DNA of 64,000 nucleotides, taken from NCBI RefSeq assembly GCF_026683955.1, contig NZ_CP113343.1, forward strand, positions 186,001-250,000. Reading direction: 5' to 3'. The notes below the pieces were generated by a model. It had not been told where the DNA came from, did not search any database, and saw nothing but the letters and a program-made list of their open reading frames with translations. This DNA comes from Arthrobacter sp. MMS18-M83 (GTDB taxonomy: Bacteria > Actinomycetota > Actinomycetes > Actinomycetales > Micrococcaceae). The position numbers were made by a program, and so were the translations under genes. Shown here piece by piece: positions 35,077 through 46,699 of the stretch. The stretch's first letter is position 1; each line of letters starts with the position of its first letter.

Positions 35077-35197
35077 TCATTCTGCGCAAAACGGGCAAAT
35101 AAGAGATAGGTCGGGGAAAAGTGAGGGTGCAACGGTGCGTTTGTTGCCGTCCAAGAGCGGATGAAACCTGGCCACCAAGTCAAGGAGTGCACGCGCC
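35077..35197 (-). pseudogene. Doc/Fic-type toxin remnant
   Basis: A short minus-strand frame reads ALLDLVARFHPLLDGNKRTV, the catalytic-helix motif HP[FL]xDGNKRT of Doc and Fic proteins, followed by a few residues and a stop. Everything upstream is interrupted by stops. Too short to be active. Confidence 0.6.
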
Positions 35198-35465
35198 TAC
35201 ATGGCCAGCTCCGGAAAGGGTTCGGCGCCAATAACCGTTGTCATCGGTCGAGCAATTGCAAGAACGGCAGAGCTTTGTCCGGGATGCTGATGCTAACACG
35301 CACCGACAACCCACACGGCGTCTGGATAAGGAGAGTCGGACCTGAGCGCTATAGTTCCCGCAATGGATGATTTGATCGTTCTTGGACAAGACGGTACAGC
35401 TATAAGCATTCTGTTCCCCAGTGTTCGTGCAAGCGATCAGTGAGGAAAATTCGAGAAGAGGGACA

Positions 35466-38400
35466 ATGACACAGTGGGGGGAGCACCAGGCGGCGCTCAA
35501 AGTATGGCGTGACGGGCTGGTTGGGCTGACCCGACAGAGCGCGCTCATCAAATTCCGTGCCCCGAAGGCTTCATCGCTTCTAATCGACTCACCACCCGCG
35601 GACGAAGTCTTGGCTCGCCTCCAGTCTGGAAAAACTCACGCATTCCGGGGCGAACTCGGCCTGGGCGATCCGGACGCGCCGAAGCCACCGCCGCTGGGCA
35701 ACTTCTTCCACTCCTCCCGGCCCGATAGCGAGGTCGGTCCGGTCGTTCGCAACCTCATGCGCAAGGCGTCAGCAGAGTTCCTTGACCGGGGGCTCTCGGT
35801 GTTGTACATAGCATTCGGCCTACTCGACTGGCGCGACGTCGACGATAGCTCAATGGTCTCGCCGATCCTGTTAGTACCTGTCCAGCTGCTGCCCGAGGGC
35901 CCGAAGGGCACACCGCGGATCACCGAGGGGGAAGACGACCCGGTGCTCAACCCGGCGCTAACCCTCCGCCTCAAAGAATTCGGCATCGACCTGCCGACTG
36001 CCGAGGACATCGAGGGGCTCTCTGTCTCCGAGACGCTTGCAGCGATCCGGCGAGCGTTAGGGAAGACCAAAACCTTCACCGGCTGGACTCTGCGCGACGC
36101 CACCTACTTGGCAACGTTCTCGTTCGCGAAGGAGGCCATGTTCAAAGACCTTCTGGACAACGAGTCGAGGATTCTCGAGCACCCCATCGTGCGGGCGATC
36201 GCAACTTCAGACCCGACCCAGCAGTCGCCGGAGTTCCAGTTCGAGCCAATCGACCCCTCCGAGATCGACAGACTCTGCCCGCCAGAGCTGACACCTCTCG
36301 TGCTCGACGCCGATTCCTCGCAGCGGGCGGCGGTCGCTGCCGCTTTGGCAGGCAAGACATTCGTCATGGACGGTCCTCCGGGAACCGGCAAGTCGCAGAC
36401 CATCGCAAACATGATCGGTGCACTGCTCCACACCGGCAAGACAGTCCTCTTTGTATCAGAGAAGATAGCGGCACTCGACGTGGTGCGCAACCGTCTCGCT
36501 GCCGCCGGACTCGGCTCTTACCTTCTCGAGCTCCACTCGCACAAGGCGAGCCGTAAGGAAGTGGCGGCCGAGCTGCTCAAGACGCTGGACAGCGTCCCCA
36601 AGCCTCCGACGGCAATGCCGACCCTGGCCCGACAGGGCGTGAAGGAGCGTAGAGAGCAGCTCAACGACTACGCGGCCGCCATGAACGAAGTCCGGAAGCC
36701 GCTCAACATGTCCCTGCACCAGGTGCTGGGTACGTACGCAAACCTCTCGACCGCACCGATCGCACCTGTCCCTGAGAAAGCCCCGACAGACCTCACCGAG
36801 GCCGAATACTTCGAGATCCAGGAGACGCTCTCGAAGCTGGTTCGTGCATGGCGACCCGCCGCGCACGGCGGTTCGTTCCTGTGGCGCGAGGTCATCGACG
36901 ATCAGTCACTCGAAGTTCGGCTCTACCAGGTCGAATCCGCGCTGGAGGAGCTGAGCGGCACGGTCGCGCTTAGTAACAAACTCGTCGACGCGTTCAACCT
37001 GAGGAAGCCGTCCGACATACCGCGCCTGATCAAGCTCATCGAGCACCAGCACCTGCCACACCCCAGCGGCATGATGGAGCGATGGCTCACCGCCGACTCC
37101 ACGCAACCGTTGCTGTCGACTCGCGCCGACCTCGGTCGTCAGATGGCCCAGCTCAAGGACGCTGAAGAGAAGGTCATGCAAGCCGCCGGCGTTCCGTGGA
37201 CCGAGCTGCCGCAACCGGAGGCCGCACCGCCAAGCCCCACCCCGGTCTCCGTATCGCCATTCCCTGTGGACCTCCAGACTGTTTCGGCTTCTGATCTGAC
37301 CCGGACCGCCGACCGCTTCGAGGCGCAGGCGAACCTGCTGGGCGAACGGACCTTATCCCTGTCGTCGCTCGCCATCACCCATGGGCTCCCGCCGGTCTCG
37401 ATGTTCGCCGACATGGATCGTTTGACCCGCATCATCGATCTGCACACCCAGAACACTCGACCCGACCGACGTTGGTTTACCCCAACGGGATTGGCTGCGG
37501 CGCGTGCGGCCGCAACCACGCTTCGTGAACATGTCACCGCTCTAAACGATGCTGAGGCCAAGGCATCCTCGTTATTCACCCCCGAAGCCCTGAAGGCACC
37601 GCTGGCTGAGCTGCAGGACCGGTTCACGAATCTGCACAAAGGCCTGAAGAAGCTGAGCGGCAACTACCGGACGGACAAGAGGACTGTCGCCGGACTGTTA
37701 ACCAATGCCGCCGACGTGAAGAACGGCATCGGTCACCTCTCCGATGCCATCGCGTGGGGTGAGACGAGCAAGGCCTTCGACACTTTCGCCGCCGCACACG
37801 GCAAGACCCTCGGGGCACATTGGGCAGGGCGAGAAACCAACTTCGAGTCACTCGATGCCGCCTTCAACATCGTCGAGGAAGTTCTCACTCTCACCGCCAA
37901 CACCGTGCCCGCACCGCTTGTCACCTACCTGACCGCCAGCGAGTCCAACCACGCCCGCCAGACAGTGGCCGATACCGCTCGTGCCGACATCGACGAGTGG
38001 ATGCGGGGACTCCAGCCCAGTCCGGCGTTGGCCGGCCGCCCTGAACTCATCCTCGAACCCATCGGCCAAGCAATGGACTGGCTCACTGCGCACGTCGAGC
38101 CCATGCGGCGCGCCGCGGCCCGCATCAATGCCGTGGGAAGCATCACGGGCGAAAACCACTCGCTCGCCGAGGCCAACAATCTCCTCACGCTCGCCGGGAA
38201 CGCCAGGCACGCGAGCGAAGAACTGAGCGCAGCCGAGTCGGTCTACCGGACCATGCTCGGCGACTACTTCAACTTCGGAGACACCGACATCGAAACCCTC
38301 GACGAGGCCATCGCCTGGGCAGTCGAGCTCCGATCGATCGCCAACGGACCCCTGACTTCCGGGCAGGTGAAGGCCCTCGCTGATTCCACACCTGTAGACG

Positions 38401-40871
38401 CGATGCGTCCTGCCTACGAAAAGTGGACGCAGGCCCGGGACCGCGTGATCCAGGCCTTCGCCCCAACCCGTCACCCCGAGCTGGCCCAGGAGTTCGACGA
38501 CTTCCACGATGCGGTGGAGCTTATTAACGACTTCCGGGCCGATACCGTCGGCCAACAGGAATGGTTCGATTACCAGCGGGCGTACGGGGACCTCGCCAAG
38601 CGGGATCTCGATACCGCCGTCAACTTCTGCATCGAACAGCGTCTCAGGGAGCACGACGTCCCCAACGTGATCACGCGCGCTCTCCTGCGCGGCTGGTGCG
38701 ACGCTGTCATCCAAGGCGACGCGCGTATCCGTCCAATGTTGGCAACCGATCGCGAGGCGCTCGTCGAGGAGTACCGCACCCTCGATCGCGACCTGATCAA
38801 GGCGTCAACCGCCGACATCATTCTCGCCGCCAACACGCGCCGCCCCGCGAACACAAGCATGGGCGAGTCGGCCGTCATTCGCCGCGAAGGCGGAAAGCAG
38901 AAGAAGCACAAGCCGGTGCGCGAGCTCATGGCTCTGACACGCAACGTCACGCCCAGCATCAAGCCGGTCTTCATGATGTCGCCGCTGGCGGTTTCGCAGT
39001 ACCTGCCCTCAGATATGGAGTTCGACGTCGTCATCTTCGATGAGGCCTCGCAGGTCACCCCCGGCGACGCCATCAACTGCATCTACCGAGGCCGGTCCCT
39101 CATTCTCGCCGGTGACGACAAACAGCTGCCGCCCACCTCGTTCTTCGAGCGCAATGCTGACGATGACGACGAGGAGGAAACCGACGTCAAGGATTTCCAG
39201 TCCATTCTCGAACTCACCAAAGCCTCCGGCGCGTTCAACAACCTCGGCCTGCGCTGGCACTACCGCTCACGCCATGAAGACCTGATCGCCTTCTCTAACT
39301 ACAAGTTCTACGAAGGCAAGCTCGTCACTTTCCCCTCGGCCCACGCCGAAGGCGAGGACGTCGGCGTGGAGTTCTTCCACGCACATGGCATATACCGCCG
39401 CGGCGGCGGAGCCTACAACTCCATCGAAGCCGCCAAGGTCGCCGAACGCGTCATCGAACACTTCACCAAGCGCCCCGACCTCACTCTCGGCGTCGTAACC
39501 TTCTCCGTCGCGCAAGCTGACGCAGTCCAGGACGCCATAGACGAGGCACGTGTCCGCCGACGTGACCTCGACCGGTTCTTCGACACGGAAGACCGTCTCA
39601 ACGGCTTCTTCATCCGGGCCCTGGAACAGGTCCAAGGCGACGAGCGCGACGTGATCATCTTCTCAGTCGGCTACGGACCCGACGAAGCAGGTAAGATCTC
39701 GACCAACTTCGGCGCGCTGAACAAAAACAAAGGTTGGCGACGCCTCAACGTCGGAATCACCCGCGCCCGGCAACGCGTCGAGGTCGTCGCTTCCATGCAC
39801 GCGGGACAGATACCGCCCTCGACCAACGAGAACGTCGAGTACTTCCGCGCCTACCTCGACTACGCCGAGAAGGGGCCACAAACCCTCGCCGTCCCGTACT
39901 CATCCACAGGTCTCGACCCAGACTCACCATTCGAGGAATCTGTCATCGCCGCCATGCAGGCCTGGGGCTACACCGTCGAACCGCAGGTCGGAGCCGCCGG
40001 CTTCCGCATCGACATCGGGGTACGCCACCCCGGTTACCCCGGCATGTTCGCCATGGGCATCGAATGCGACGGCTACCAGTACCACTCAGCTCCCGCCGCC
40101 CGCGATCGCGACCGGCTCCGCGACCAGATCCTCACCGGCCTCGGCTGGCGACTTCACCGAATCTGGGGCACAGCCTGGTACCGCGACCGCGCCACCGAGG
40201 AACACCGCCTGCGCGCCGCTGTCCAGGACGCCATCAACGCTCCCCTCCGGGGCCGGACCAAGAAGGCGGCGGCGATTGAACGACCCGTCGTCGAGACAGA
40301 GCAGGCCGACATGGGCGCGTCGCCGACCTGGGCAACCCCGTACCAGGTTGCGCCAGCGCGACCCTTGCCACACTGGGTCGACCCCGGTGAGGCCGGCAGC
40401 CACCTCCACATGGTCGACGCCATCCAGACTCTGGTCGACCACGAAGCGCCGCTCCACCTCGACGTCGCCTACGAACGTCTCCGGGACTGGTGGAACGTCG
40501 GCCGCATTGGCTCCAACATCCGCGGCAACATCAACCTCGCCGTTCAACGGGCACAGGTCGTCCGCGACGGTGACTTCCTCATGATCCCCGGCAGCGACAT
40601 CACATCCGTCCGTACCCCCACACGGAAGGCCGCTCGCAAGGTTGAGCAAGTGCACTCGGAGGAACTCGCCATCGCGACAATCCTGACCATCCGCGATGTT
40701 GGAGCGGCCAACCGCTCGGAGGTCGTGCAAGGCGTAGCCCGCGTGTTCGGCTGGACCAGAACTGGACCCTCTGTCGATCGGCAAATCAACGGGGCCATCG
40801 ACCGGCTCATCGCCGAAGGTGACATCGCTTGCTCAGGAGACGACACCTTGACTCTGGTGAGGTCGCTCTAA
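35466..40871 (+). CDS. giant SF1 helicase with DUF4011 N-terminus and Vsr-like nuclease C-terminus
   Basis: An 1801-aa protein. The N-terminal ~280 residues match the DUF4011 type (GLSVLYIAFGLLDWRD, SPILLVPVQLLPEG). A DNA2/NAM7-like SF1 helicase follows: Walker A GPPGTGKSQTIANMIG near 303, a ~850-residue helical insertion, then VVIFDEASQVTPGDAI near 1190, HYRSRHEDLIAFSN and LNVGITRARQRVEVV. Residues ~1490-1580 (SPFEESVIAAMQAWGYTVEP, GIECDGYQYHSAPAARDRD, TAWYRD) are a Vsr/DUF559-like endonuclease. The tail includes DUF3320-type sequence and a winged-helix-like end. Comparable DUF4011-helicase-Vsr proteins are known from defence islands. ATG after GAGGGAC; ends in a strong terminator. Confidence 0.9.
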   Translation: MTQWGEHQAALKVWRDGLVGLTRQSALIKFRAPKASSLLIDSPPADEVLARLQSGKTHAFRGELGLGDPDAPKPPPLGNFFHSSRPDSEVGPVVRNLMRKASAEFLDRGLSVLYIAFGLLDWRDVDDSSMVSPILLVPVQLLPEGPKGTPRITEGEDDPVLNPALTLRLKEFGIDLPTAEDIEGLSVSETLAAIRRALGKTKTFTGWTLRDATYLATFSFAKEAMFKDLLDNESRILEHPIVRAIATSDPTQQSPEFQFEPIDPSEIDRLCPPELTPLVLDADSSQRAAVAAALAGKTFVMDGPPGTGKSQTIANMIGALLHTGKTVLFVSEKIAALDVVRNRLAAAGLGSYLLELHSHKASRKEVAAELLKTLDSVPKPPTAMPTLARQGVKERREQLNDYAAAMNEVRKPLNMSLHQVLGTYANLSTAPIAPVPEKAPTDLTEAEYFEIQETLSKLVRAWRPAAHGGSFLWREVIDDQSLEVRLYQVESALEELSGTVALSNKLVDAFNLRKPSDIPRLIKLIEHQHLPHPSGMMERWLTADSTQPLLSTRADLGRQMAQLKDAEEKVMQAAGVPWTELPQPEAAPPSPTPVSVSPFPVDLQTVSASDLTRTADRFEAQANLLGERTLSLSSLAITHGLPPVSMFADMDRLTRIIDLHTQNTRPDRRWFTPTGLAAARAAATTLREHVTALNDAEAKASSLFTPEALKAPLAELQDRFTNLHKGLKKLSGNYRTDKRTVAGLLTNAADVKNGIGHLSDAIAWGETSKAFDTFAAAHGKTLGAHWAGRETNFESLDAAFNIVEEVLTLTANTVPAPLVTYLTASESNHARQTVADTARADIDEWMRGLQPSPALAGRPELILEPIGQAMDWLTAHVEPMRRAAARINAVGSITGENHSLAEANNLLTLAGNARHASEELSAAESVYRTMLGDYFNFGDTDIETLDEAIAWAVELRSIANGPLTSGQVKALADSTPVDAMRPAYEKWTQARDRVIQAFAPTRHPELAQEFDDFHDAVELINDFRADTVGQQEWFDYQRAYGDLAKRDLDTAVNFCIEQRLREHDVPNVITRALLRGWCDAVIQGDARIRPMLATDREALVEEYRTLDRDLIKASTADIILAANTRRPANTSMGESAVIRREGGKQKKHKPVRELMALTRNVTPSIKPVFMMSPLAVSQYLPSDMEFDVVIFDEASQVTPGDAINCIYRGRSLILAGDDKQLPPTSFFERNADDDDEEETDVKDFQSILELTKASGAFNNLGLRWHYRSRHEDLIAFSNYKFYEGKLVTFPSAHAEGEDVGVEFFHAHGIYRRGGGAYNSIEAAKVAERVIEHFTKRPDLTLGVVTFSVAQADAVQDAIDEARVRRRDLDRFFDTEDRLNGFFIRALEQVQGDERDVIIFSVGYGPDEAGKISTNFGALNKNKGWRRLNVGITRARQRVEVVASMHAGQIPPSTNENVEYFRAYLDYAEKGPQTLAVPYSSTGLDPDSPFEESVIAAMQAWGYTVEPQVGAAGFRIDIGVRHPGYPGMFAMGIECDGYQYHSAPAARDRDRLRDQILTGLGWRLHRIWGTAWYRDRATEEHRLRAAVQDAINAPLRGRTKKAAAIERPVVETEQADMGASPTWATPYQVAPARPLPHWVDPGEAGSHLHMVDAIQTLVDHEAPLHLDVAYERLRDWWNVGRIGSNIRGNINLAVQRAQVVRDGDFLMIPGSDITSVRTPTRKAARKVEQVHSEELAIATILTIRDVGAANRSEVVQGVARVFGWTRTGPSVDRQINGAIDRLIAEGDIACSGDDTLTLVRSL

Positions 40872-40964
40872 GCCTGCGCGTATGGCATGGGGGATCCGCT
40901 TTGTGCGCACGCGGCCTGGTGCCGCGATGACATCTCTGTGGCGGACAGAGTTCAAGCAAAGACG

Positions 40965-40991
40965 ACCCCGAGAGGCTGGAGCTCTCGGGGT
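40965..40991 (+). terminator. terminator of the DUF4011 helicase gene
   Basis: ACCCCGAGAG at 40965-40974 pairs perfectly with 40982-40991 around a seven-base loop, followed by GGTCCGTTTT. Confidence 0.8.
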
Positions 40992-41299
40992 GGTCCGTTT
41001 TCCAGACAGAGGCTCATGGTCCAGAAAGGGCTGGACTGACACCAACTAGATCGATCTGAATCAGGGGCTTTGGCGTATGGCTCCGCGGTCAGCACATGGA
41101 CAAACAACTCAGGGGAAGGCAGACCGAAAACGTTCTTGGTCCGATCGCACGTCAGGCTTCCCCGTCAGCCGTGAAGCTTCTGCGTTGATTGCGTCGACGA
41201 CAACCGCCAAGCGCCGATCTCCATCTTCCGCGGAGAGTTCGGTCCAGAGGCCGTGAACTCAGGTAGCGTAATCAACTTCCCCCTTCATGAGAGATGCAC
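40992..41299. other. intergenic, nothing identified
   Basis: No gene or RNA recognised between the helicase terminator and the insertion-sequence remnant. Confidence 0.4.
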
Positions 41300-41670
41300 A
41301 GGTGAGGGTCGAAAAATGAGCCATTCTGGCGGTGTGAAACTGAGCCACCCGTTTCGAATTATGGCGGGGTGAGCACAGTGGAGGATTGGGCTATTTAGAA
41401 GTTGCATCTTGCCGACGGTGAATCGATGAGGCCGATAGCGGCGCGGCTGGAGATTTCGAGGAACACGGTGCGGAGGCCGTGGGCTCGGAGGCTCCGCCCA
41501 GGTACGCGAGGACGCCGCGCGAATCAGGGATAAAAGGCGGCGGGGCCTACCGTCCGGGCGGCGCTGTGGGAGTTTCTGAGGATGCCAGCGACGGTGCTGA
41601 CCGAGCGGGTGGGCTGGTCCGAATCGTTCGCGGCCGCCATCGCCAGGCACTCCCCACCACCGAATTCATC
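41300..41670 (+). mobile_element. IS21-family remnant (left end plus istA 5' part)
   Basis: Direct short repeats AATGAGCCA and CTGAGCCA (41317-41348), as at IS21-family ends, precede a frame reading HLADGESMRPIAARLEISRN from about 41400, the N-terminal HTH of IstA. An in-frame TAG lies before it, a frameshift follows at SEAPPRYART, and EFLRMPATVLTERVGWSES continues in yet another frame to about 41630. The DDE domain, istB and the right end are missing. Inactive. Confidence 0.7.
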
Positions 41671-42280
41671 AAGTACGGCCTCCAACCCGGCGAGCTCCCA
41701 CCCTCAGCACGACCCTCCTGGACTTCGCCAAGACAATCCACGACACCTGCCGCAACCCCGGCGCAACTCAGACAGACTCAGCCAACCCCACCGGCCCGGC
41801 AACCCCCGGACCCGGCCACGAACTGCTCTAACATGAAGAACTCAACGGGGCGCTAGCCAACTAATGTTGGGACCTCACGCCCACAGCTGATCCATCGCAG
41901 CCAGCTGAAACTCGAGCCTAAAGCGGTCGGCACACCGAGCCGCCCTCGTCCGCAGGCAGGCAGCAATCCCTTTCCGAGCGGAATGGGGCTGCTCTGGAGA
42001 TTTCGGACAGTGGTACCCCATGAAATGCCTGGGACCGCATACTTCACAACGGAGCCACGGTAGCGGCGGTTACCGCGTCCGCCTAGGCCTGGATAAGACC
42101 CGGCGAGCCCGGTGGCCTAGAATCCGGGGCTGCTCGGTGAGGGTCTGCGGGTTCCGCGAGCGGCCGCACTGGGCCCGGTTGTCTTCGAGTGAGTCATTTC
42201 CAGGCCCACCTCGACATCAGGTATTGGGGCGGACCGCCACCGATTAGTCTTTCAGTATCTAGGCGCGGGCGCGCCGAACA
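41671..42280. other. intergenic, nothing identified
   Basis: A plus-strand frame ends near 41830 (ATPGPGHELL) without recognisable domain. The remainder up to the helicase gene shows no feature I can support. Confidence 0.35.
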
Positions 42281-42304
42281 ATGCAAGTAGGGGGTATGCG
42301 CGCA

Positions 42305-45300
42305 ATGGACGAAACCGATGAGCGGCGGTCATCTGCAGGGTGGCGAAATCCAAAAGTCTGGGCGACGCCGGAAGCCTTCGACGGTAACTTCGTAAAGCAA
42401 CTGCTGATACCCGCAGGGCTCTTCACGCAAGTCCATGGCGTTGAGGGCGATCTTCGCGTTCAGAACAACTACGGAACCTGGCCAGCAGCAACTAGCCAGG
42501 GACTTGAGGAACCGCCGACGATTTGGGCCAGACTCCCCGTTGGCTCCAAGCCTGGCGATTCCATAGCCACGAGCGCGTGGATCAAGTCGGCTACGCTCCG
42601 TCGGAACGATCCCGTGAAGGTCCTTGCAAGCTACGAAGGCGCAATCACCTTTGCTGAAGGCACGGACCAAGCACCCGGACTTCGACGACCTCAACTGGGT
42701 GCAATGCACGCAGTACTCGGATACTGGACAACCAATAGCGCAACGCCGGCAACTGTGGTGATGCCCACAGGTACTGGCAAGACTGAAACCATGCTTGCGC
42801 TCCTCGTGGCGGCACGCCCAAAGCGCGTTCTGGTAGTCGTTCCATCCGACGCATTGCGTACACAGCTTGCCACCAAATTTGAGTCACTTGGAGTCCTTCA
42901 GGAACTGGGCATCGTAACCCCCTCCGCCATCCGACCCGCAGTGGGACAGATTCAACACGGATTCGCTACACCTGCCGTCGCCGAAGCGTTTGCGCGATCA
43001 TGCAACGTCATCGTCACCACCCCTCAAGCATTCGATGCTTGCCACGACGATGCGCGCAAAGCAATCCTCGACTCCTGCACACACCTATTCGTCGATGAAG
43101 CCCACCACGTCGCAGCCAAAACCTGGGCTTCGATTCGCGAGCAATTCGCTGACAAACGCGTGGTTCAGTTCACTGCAACCCCGTTCCGCGAAGACGGAAA
43201 ACATCTCCAGGGGCGAGTCCTCTACTCTTTCCCTCTACGAGAGGCACAAGCCCAGGGTTACTTCTCCAAGATCGACTACACGAGCGTCATCGATTTCGGA
43301 GACATCGATAGCGCCCTAGCTGTGCGGAGCATAGAGAGGTTGCGTACAGACCTGAAGGCAGGTTCAGACCACGTTCTGATGGCCCGCGTTGGCAGCATAG
43401 CTCGGGCAAAGGCCGTCAAACCCTACTACGACAAAATCGCCCCGGACCTTCACCCCGTCATCATCAACAGCCAGATGCCGAAGAAGCACCAGACGGAGGC
43501 CCTTACCGAACTGAAAACGCGCAAGTCGCGGGTCATCATCTGCGTAAACATGCTCGGCGAAGGATTCGACCTCACAGCTCTGAAAGTGGCCGCGGTTCAC
43601 GATCCCCAGAAAAGCCTTGGTGTAACGCTGCAGTTTATCGGCCGCTTCGCTCGTACTTCGACGAACGAGGCCCATGGGGAGGCATCAATCTTCGTGGCTC
43701 GGAAGGACTTCGAAGTAGACAAAAGGCTGCGTAGCCTTTATTCCGAAGACTCTGACTGGAACGTTGTGCTTCGCAATCTCACCGAGGAGGCGGTGGGAGA
43801 GCAACAACAAGTTAGCGACTTTGAGGACGGGTTCACAAGCCTGCCGCAGGAAGTCACGCTTCGAAGCCTGCTTCCAAAGATGAGCACTGTGGTATATCGG
43901 ACTGCGCACGGACTCTGGGAGCCCGAGAACATCGTTGATTTTTTTGGAGAAGCCAATCTGTTGACTTCCCCGATAGGGCTCAACAAAGAGGCGGGAATAG
44001 CTTGGTGCGTCGTCGAGAACCGCACCGATGTTCGGTGGGGAGTTCTGCAAACCATCGAGGAGGTCACCTATGACCTCTACATCCTGTATTTCGACCACGA
44101 TCGCCGGCTGCTCTACATAAACAACTCCGCCAACGACGGAGTATTCGAAGACCTTGCGTGTGCGGTCGCAGGCGAGGATGCGTCGCGATTCACCGGGTCG
44201 ACTGTTTACCGCGTTATGGCGGATATTGAGCGCCTAATACCTACCAATGTCGGTGTGTTGGACGCTCACGATCGCTTTCGGCGATTCTCCATGCATGCGG
44301 GCTCCGACGTAACCGCTAGCTTCTCTCAAGCGGAAGCTGGAACGAAGACTCAGACAAACATCTCCGGAGGTGGTTTCCGCAATGGTGAACGCGTCAGCAT
44401 TAGCGCCTCACTCAAAGGCCGTATTTGGTCTCACACAACAGCCAAGAGCCTGAAACATTGGCGTGACTGGTGCGACGACATCGGCTCGAAACTGCTCGAC
44501 GATAGCATCAACATAGACCGGGTCATCGGCCAGTTCATCCTTCCAATTCCCTTAAAAGAACGACCAGAAGGGGTCCTCATTGCCTTGGACTGGCCCTGGC
44601 AAATCTACGCGCTCCGGGCTGATAACCTTCATCTGTCGTACGGGGGCAAATCCCACGAACTTGCGTACACGGATCTCGTTCCAGACACGGCTTCTCAAGA
44701 AGGTCCGTTCCGCTTCGCCGTCAAGACAGGGGCATGGGAAGTCGCTTACGAGGCGACAGTGGAAAAGGGTCGACTGATTTACAGCACCGACTCAACCGAA
44801 GAAGTCATGGTCGTCCGCCCACGCTCGGAAACGCGGCTCAGCGATTGGCTCAACGACACCGGGCTAATTCTCACGCTTGACGATGACCGAATCATCGAAG
44901 GCGACATGATTCTCCGGCCGACCTGGGATAAGGAACCGTTCGATCCATCAACCCTCATCGCCCTCGATTGGAAGGGTACGAAGCTCAACCGTGAATCCCA
45001 GACTAAGGAACGGCGCACCGACTCGATCCAGTTCAAAGCAATAGCGAAACTCAAGGCGGATATCGAGCCTTGGGACGTCGTAATAGACGACGACGGCTCC
45101 GGCGAAATAGCCGACGTAGTGGCAATGCGAATCGATGAGCACGGACTACTTGTCCGCCTGATCCACTGCAAGTACGCGCACAGTGGCGTACCTGGCGCGC
45201 GCGTTTCGGATTTGTACGAGGTCTGCGGGCAGGCTCAAAAATCGGTCATGTGGCGACGTAGCGACCTTGCCCCCTTCTTTACGACACTTCTCGATCGTGC

Positions 45301-45534
45301 AAGAAAGAAAGAAAAAGGGAGGGCATTAGTCCATTTGAGGTAGGTGATATCAGGAGGCTATACCAACTTCAGGACAAGGCCATGGCGTTGCACCGGCGGA
45401 TGGAGATCGTGATCGTCCAGCCTGGATTGTCCGCGTCCAAAGCATCATCCCAGCAACTCGACTTGCTGGCATCCACACAGGCATATCTCAAAACTACGAT
45501 CAAAGCACCGCTTATCGTGTGGTGCAGCAATTAG
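42305..45534 (+). pseudogene. SF2 helicase-nuclease fusion, single-base frameshift near 3' end
   Basis: Helicase motifs: VVMPTGTGKTETMLALL near 153, HLFVDEAHHVAAKTW near 262, FTATPFRED near 287 and QFIGRFARTS. The C-terminal region has GSGEIADVVAMR and RLIHCKYAHSG (~930-957), a PD-(D/E)XK-like D...E...CK pattern. The frame closes early at 45343 after an A5 run (45312-45316). Adding one A continues REGISPFEVGDIRRLYQLQD, VIVQPGLSASKASSQQLDLL and KAPLIVWCSN to a TAG at 45532-45534, giving 1076 aa. The ATG at 42305 is favoured by AGGGGG ten bases upstream; 42281 is also possible. The early stop removes only the last ~65 residues. Confidence 0.85.
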
Positions 45535-45988
45535 TAGTTCAGGGCGGTATTTCTACCTGAAACACGGCGCGAGGATCCGCTACTTGACGAAAGACTGCAT
45601 GCCTGCGGCACCGGCCTTACTGCGGTGAGCTTCTGCACCTCGATGTCAATTCAACAAACAGCTGGTCCGCGACGACTTTCGGAAAAGCAAACCGACCCTC
45701 ACAATGCAACAGGGTTACGCCGAGATTCCTTGCATTCAGGCGTGGTTGGTCCCAGATTTGGCGCCTCGTCGGGCGCCTCGTCGGGGAACCGAACGCCCAA
45801 TTAGTCAGCGAGGAAGCCCTCGCTCCGAAACCTTTGAATGATGGCTGGACCAGTGCAACGGATGATTGCCGGCAACGACTATGGCCACCGTGTCGTCAGA
45901 AACGTGAAACGACGAGGCGCAGGCCTACTTCCAATGAGCCAAGCGACACCGATTGCAGCGCTGCTAGTTACACCCAACGACTTCAAAA
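45535..45988. other. intergenic, nothing identified
   Basis: Lies between the helicase-nuclease gene and repeat copy 2. No gene or RNA recognised. Confidence 0.4.
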
Positions 45989-46181
45989 AGTCAAGCTTTG
46001 TCAACAGTCAGGGGCCAAATAGGCCCCTGACCTGCGACAACATTGTGCCCGAGGTGGGACTCGAACCGCATTCCAACCCTTGCAAACACTGGGAACTCCA
46101 GAAAAAATAGACAATCCGAGCCAGTCCGGCCGATGTACGACCGAGTCCGAAGCCAAATCTGTTGACACTGTCAACACCCCC
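45989..46181 (-). repeat. ~190-bp dispersed repeat, copy 2 (tRNA-3'-like core)
   Basis: Well preserved. A 10-bp hairpin GTCAGGGGCC/GGCCCCTGAC lies at 46007-46031, the tRNA-like core at 46044-46069, two CCAGTCCG/GAGTCCG direct repeats near 46120-46149, and a perfect 17-bp palindrome TGTTGACACTGTCAACA at 46160-46176. It separates module A from module B. Confidence 0.9.
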
Positions 46182-46639
46182 CTGATCCGAAACCGCAAGC
46201 TTCCCCATCGGTCGCTGGACAATTTACCTGAAACCTTCTGGCCCAGTCGCCCGAAACTCACGACCCCTTCTACGCAGCGATCGCGATTCGACGCCGCGTC
46301 AGCAGGGAGGGCCAAACCGTGCCCCATGCATCCTGCCAATAATCCAATAACTAGATGGGGAATGATGTGGTGACGGACGTTATGTCGAGCAAATTAGTCG
46401 AAAGTTTCACCTAATTGCTGACCACGGCTTACCCCCGCCAGCACTTCCCCGCTTGCCGGACTCGAGCTGTCCATTGCTGAAGGCGTGTTCTGACCGTTCG
46501 TTCTTACGCAAGCCCGACCGCCGATCTACCCTCACGGGTCGGCCGGGCTGCCATGACATTTATTGCCGACCAACCCGTCGGAGCCGTGAGAGCAATCCAG
46601 AGCCAGGGTGCGCGTCAATTCTCCACTCAGCAAATTGAC
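46182..46639. other. intergenic upstream of HTH-Mrr-STAND gene
   Basis: No gene recognised up to the regulatory palindrome. Confidence 0.4.
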
Positions 46640-46678
46640 ACACTTTTAAAGGTGTACCAAAGCTTGACACGCCTTTAG
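46635..46678 (+). promoter_or_regulatory. promoter/operator of the HTH-Mrr-STAND gene
   Basis: ACACTTTTAAAGGTGT (46640-46655) is a one-mismatch palindrome; TTGACAC precedes it and recurs 29 bases later in TTGACACGCCTTTA, which repeats half of the palindrome in the other orientation. The arrangement, overlapping -35-like TTGACA hexamers and 45 bp before the ATG, suggests that the encoded XRE HTH represses its own gene. Confidence 0.6.
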
Positions 46679-46699
46679 CTGAGTGCCACGCTGGACTGC

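Noticed and set aside
37848..38714. 288-codon minus-strand frame within the DUF4011 gene
   Set aside because: Antisense shadow in a high-GC gene.
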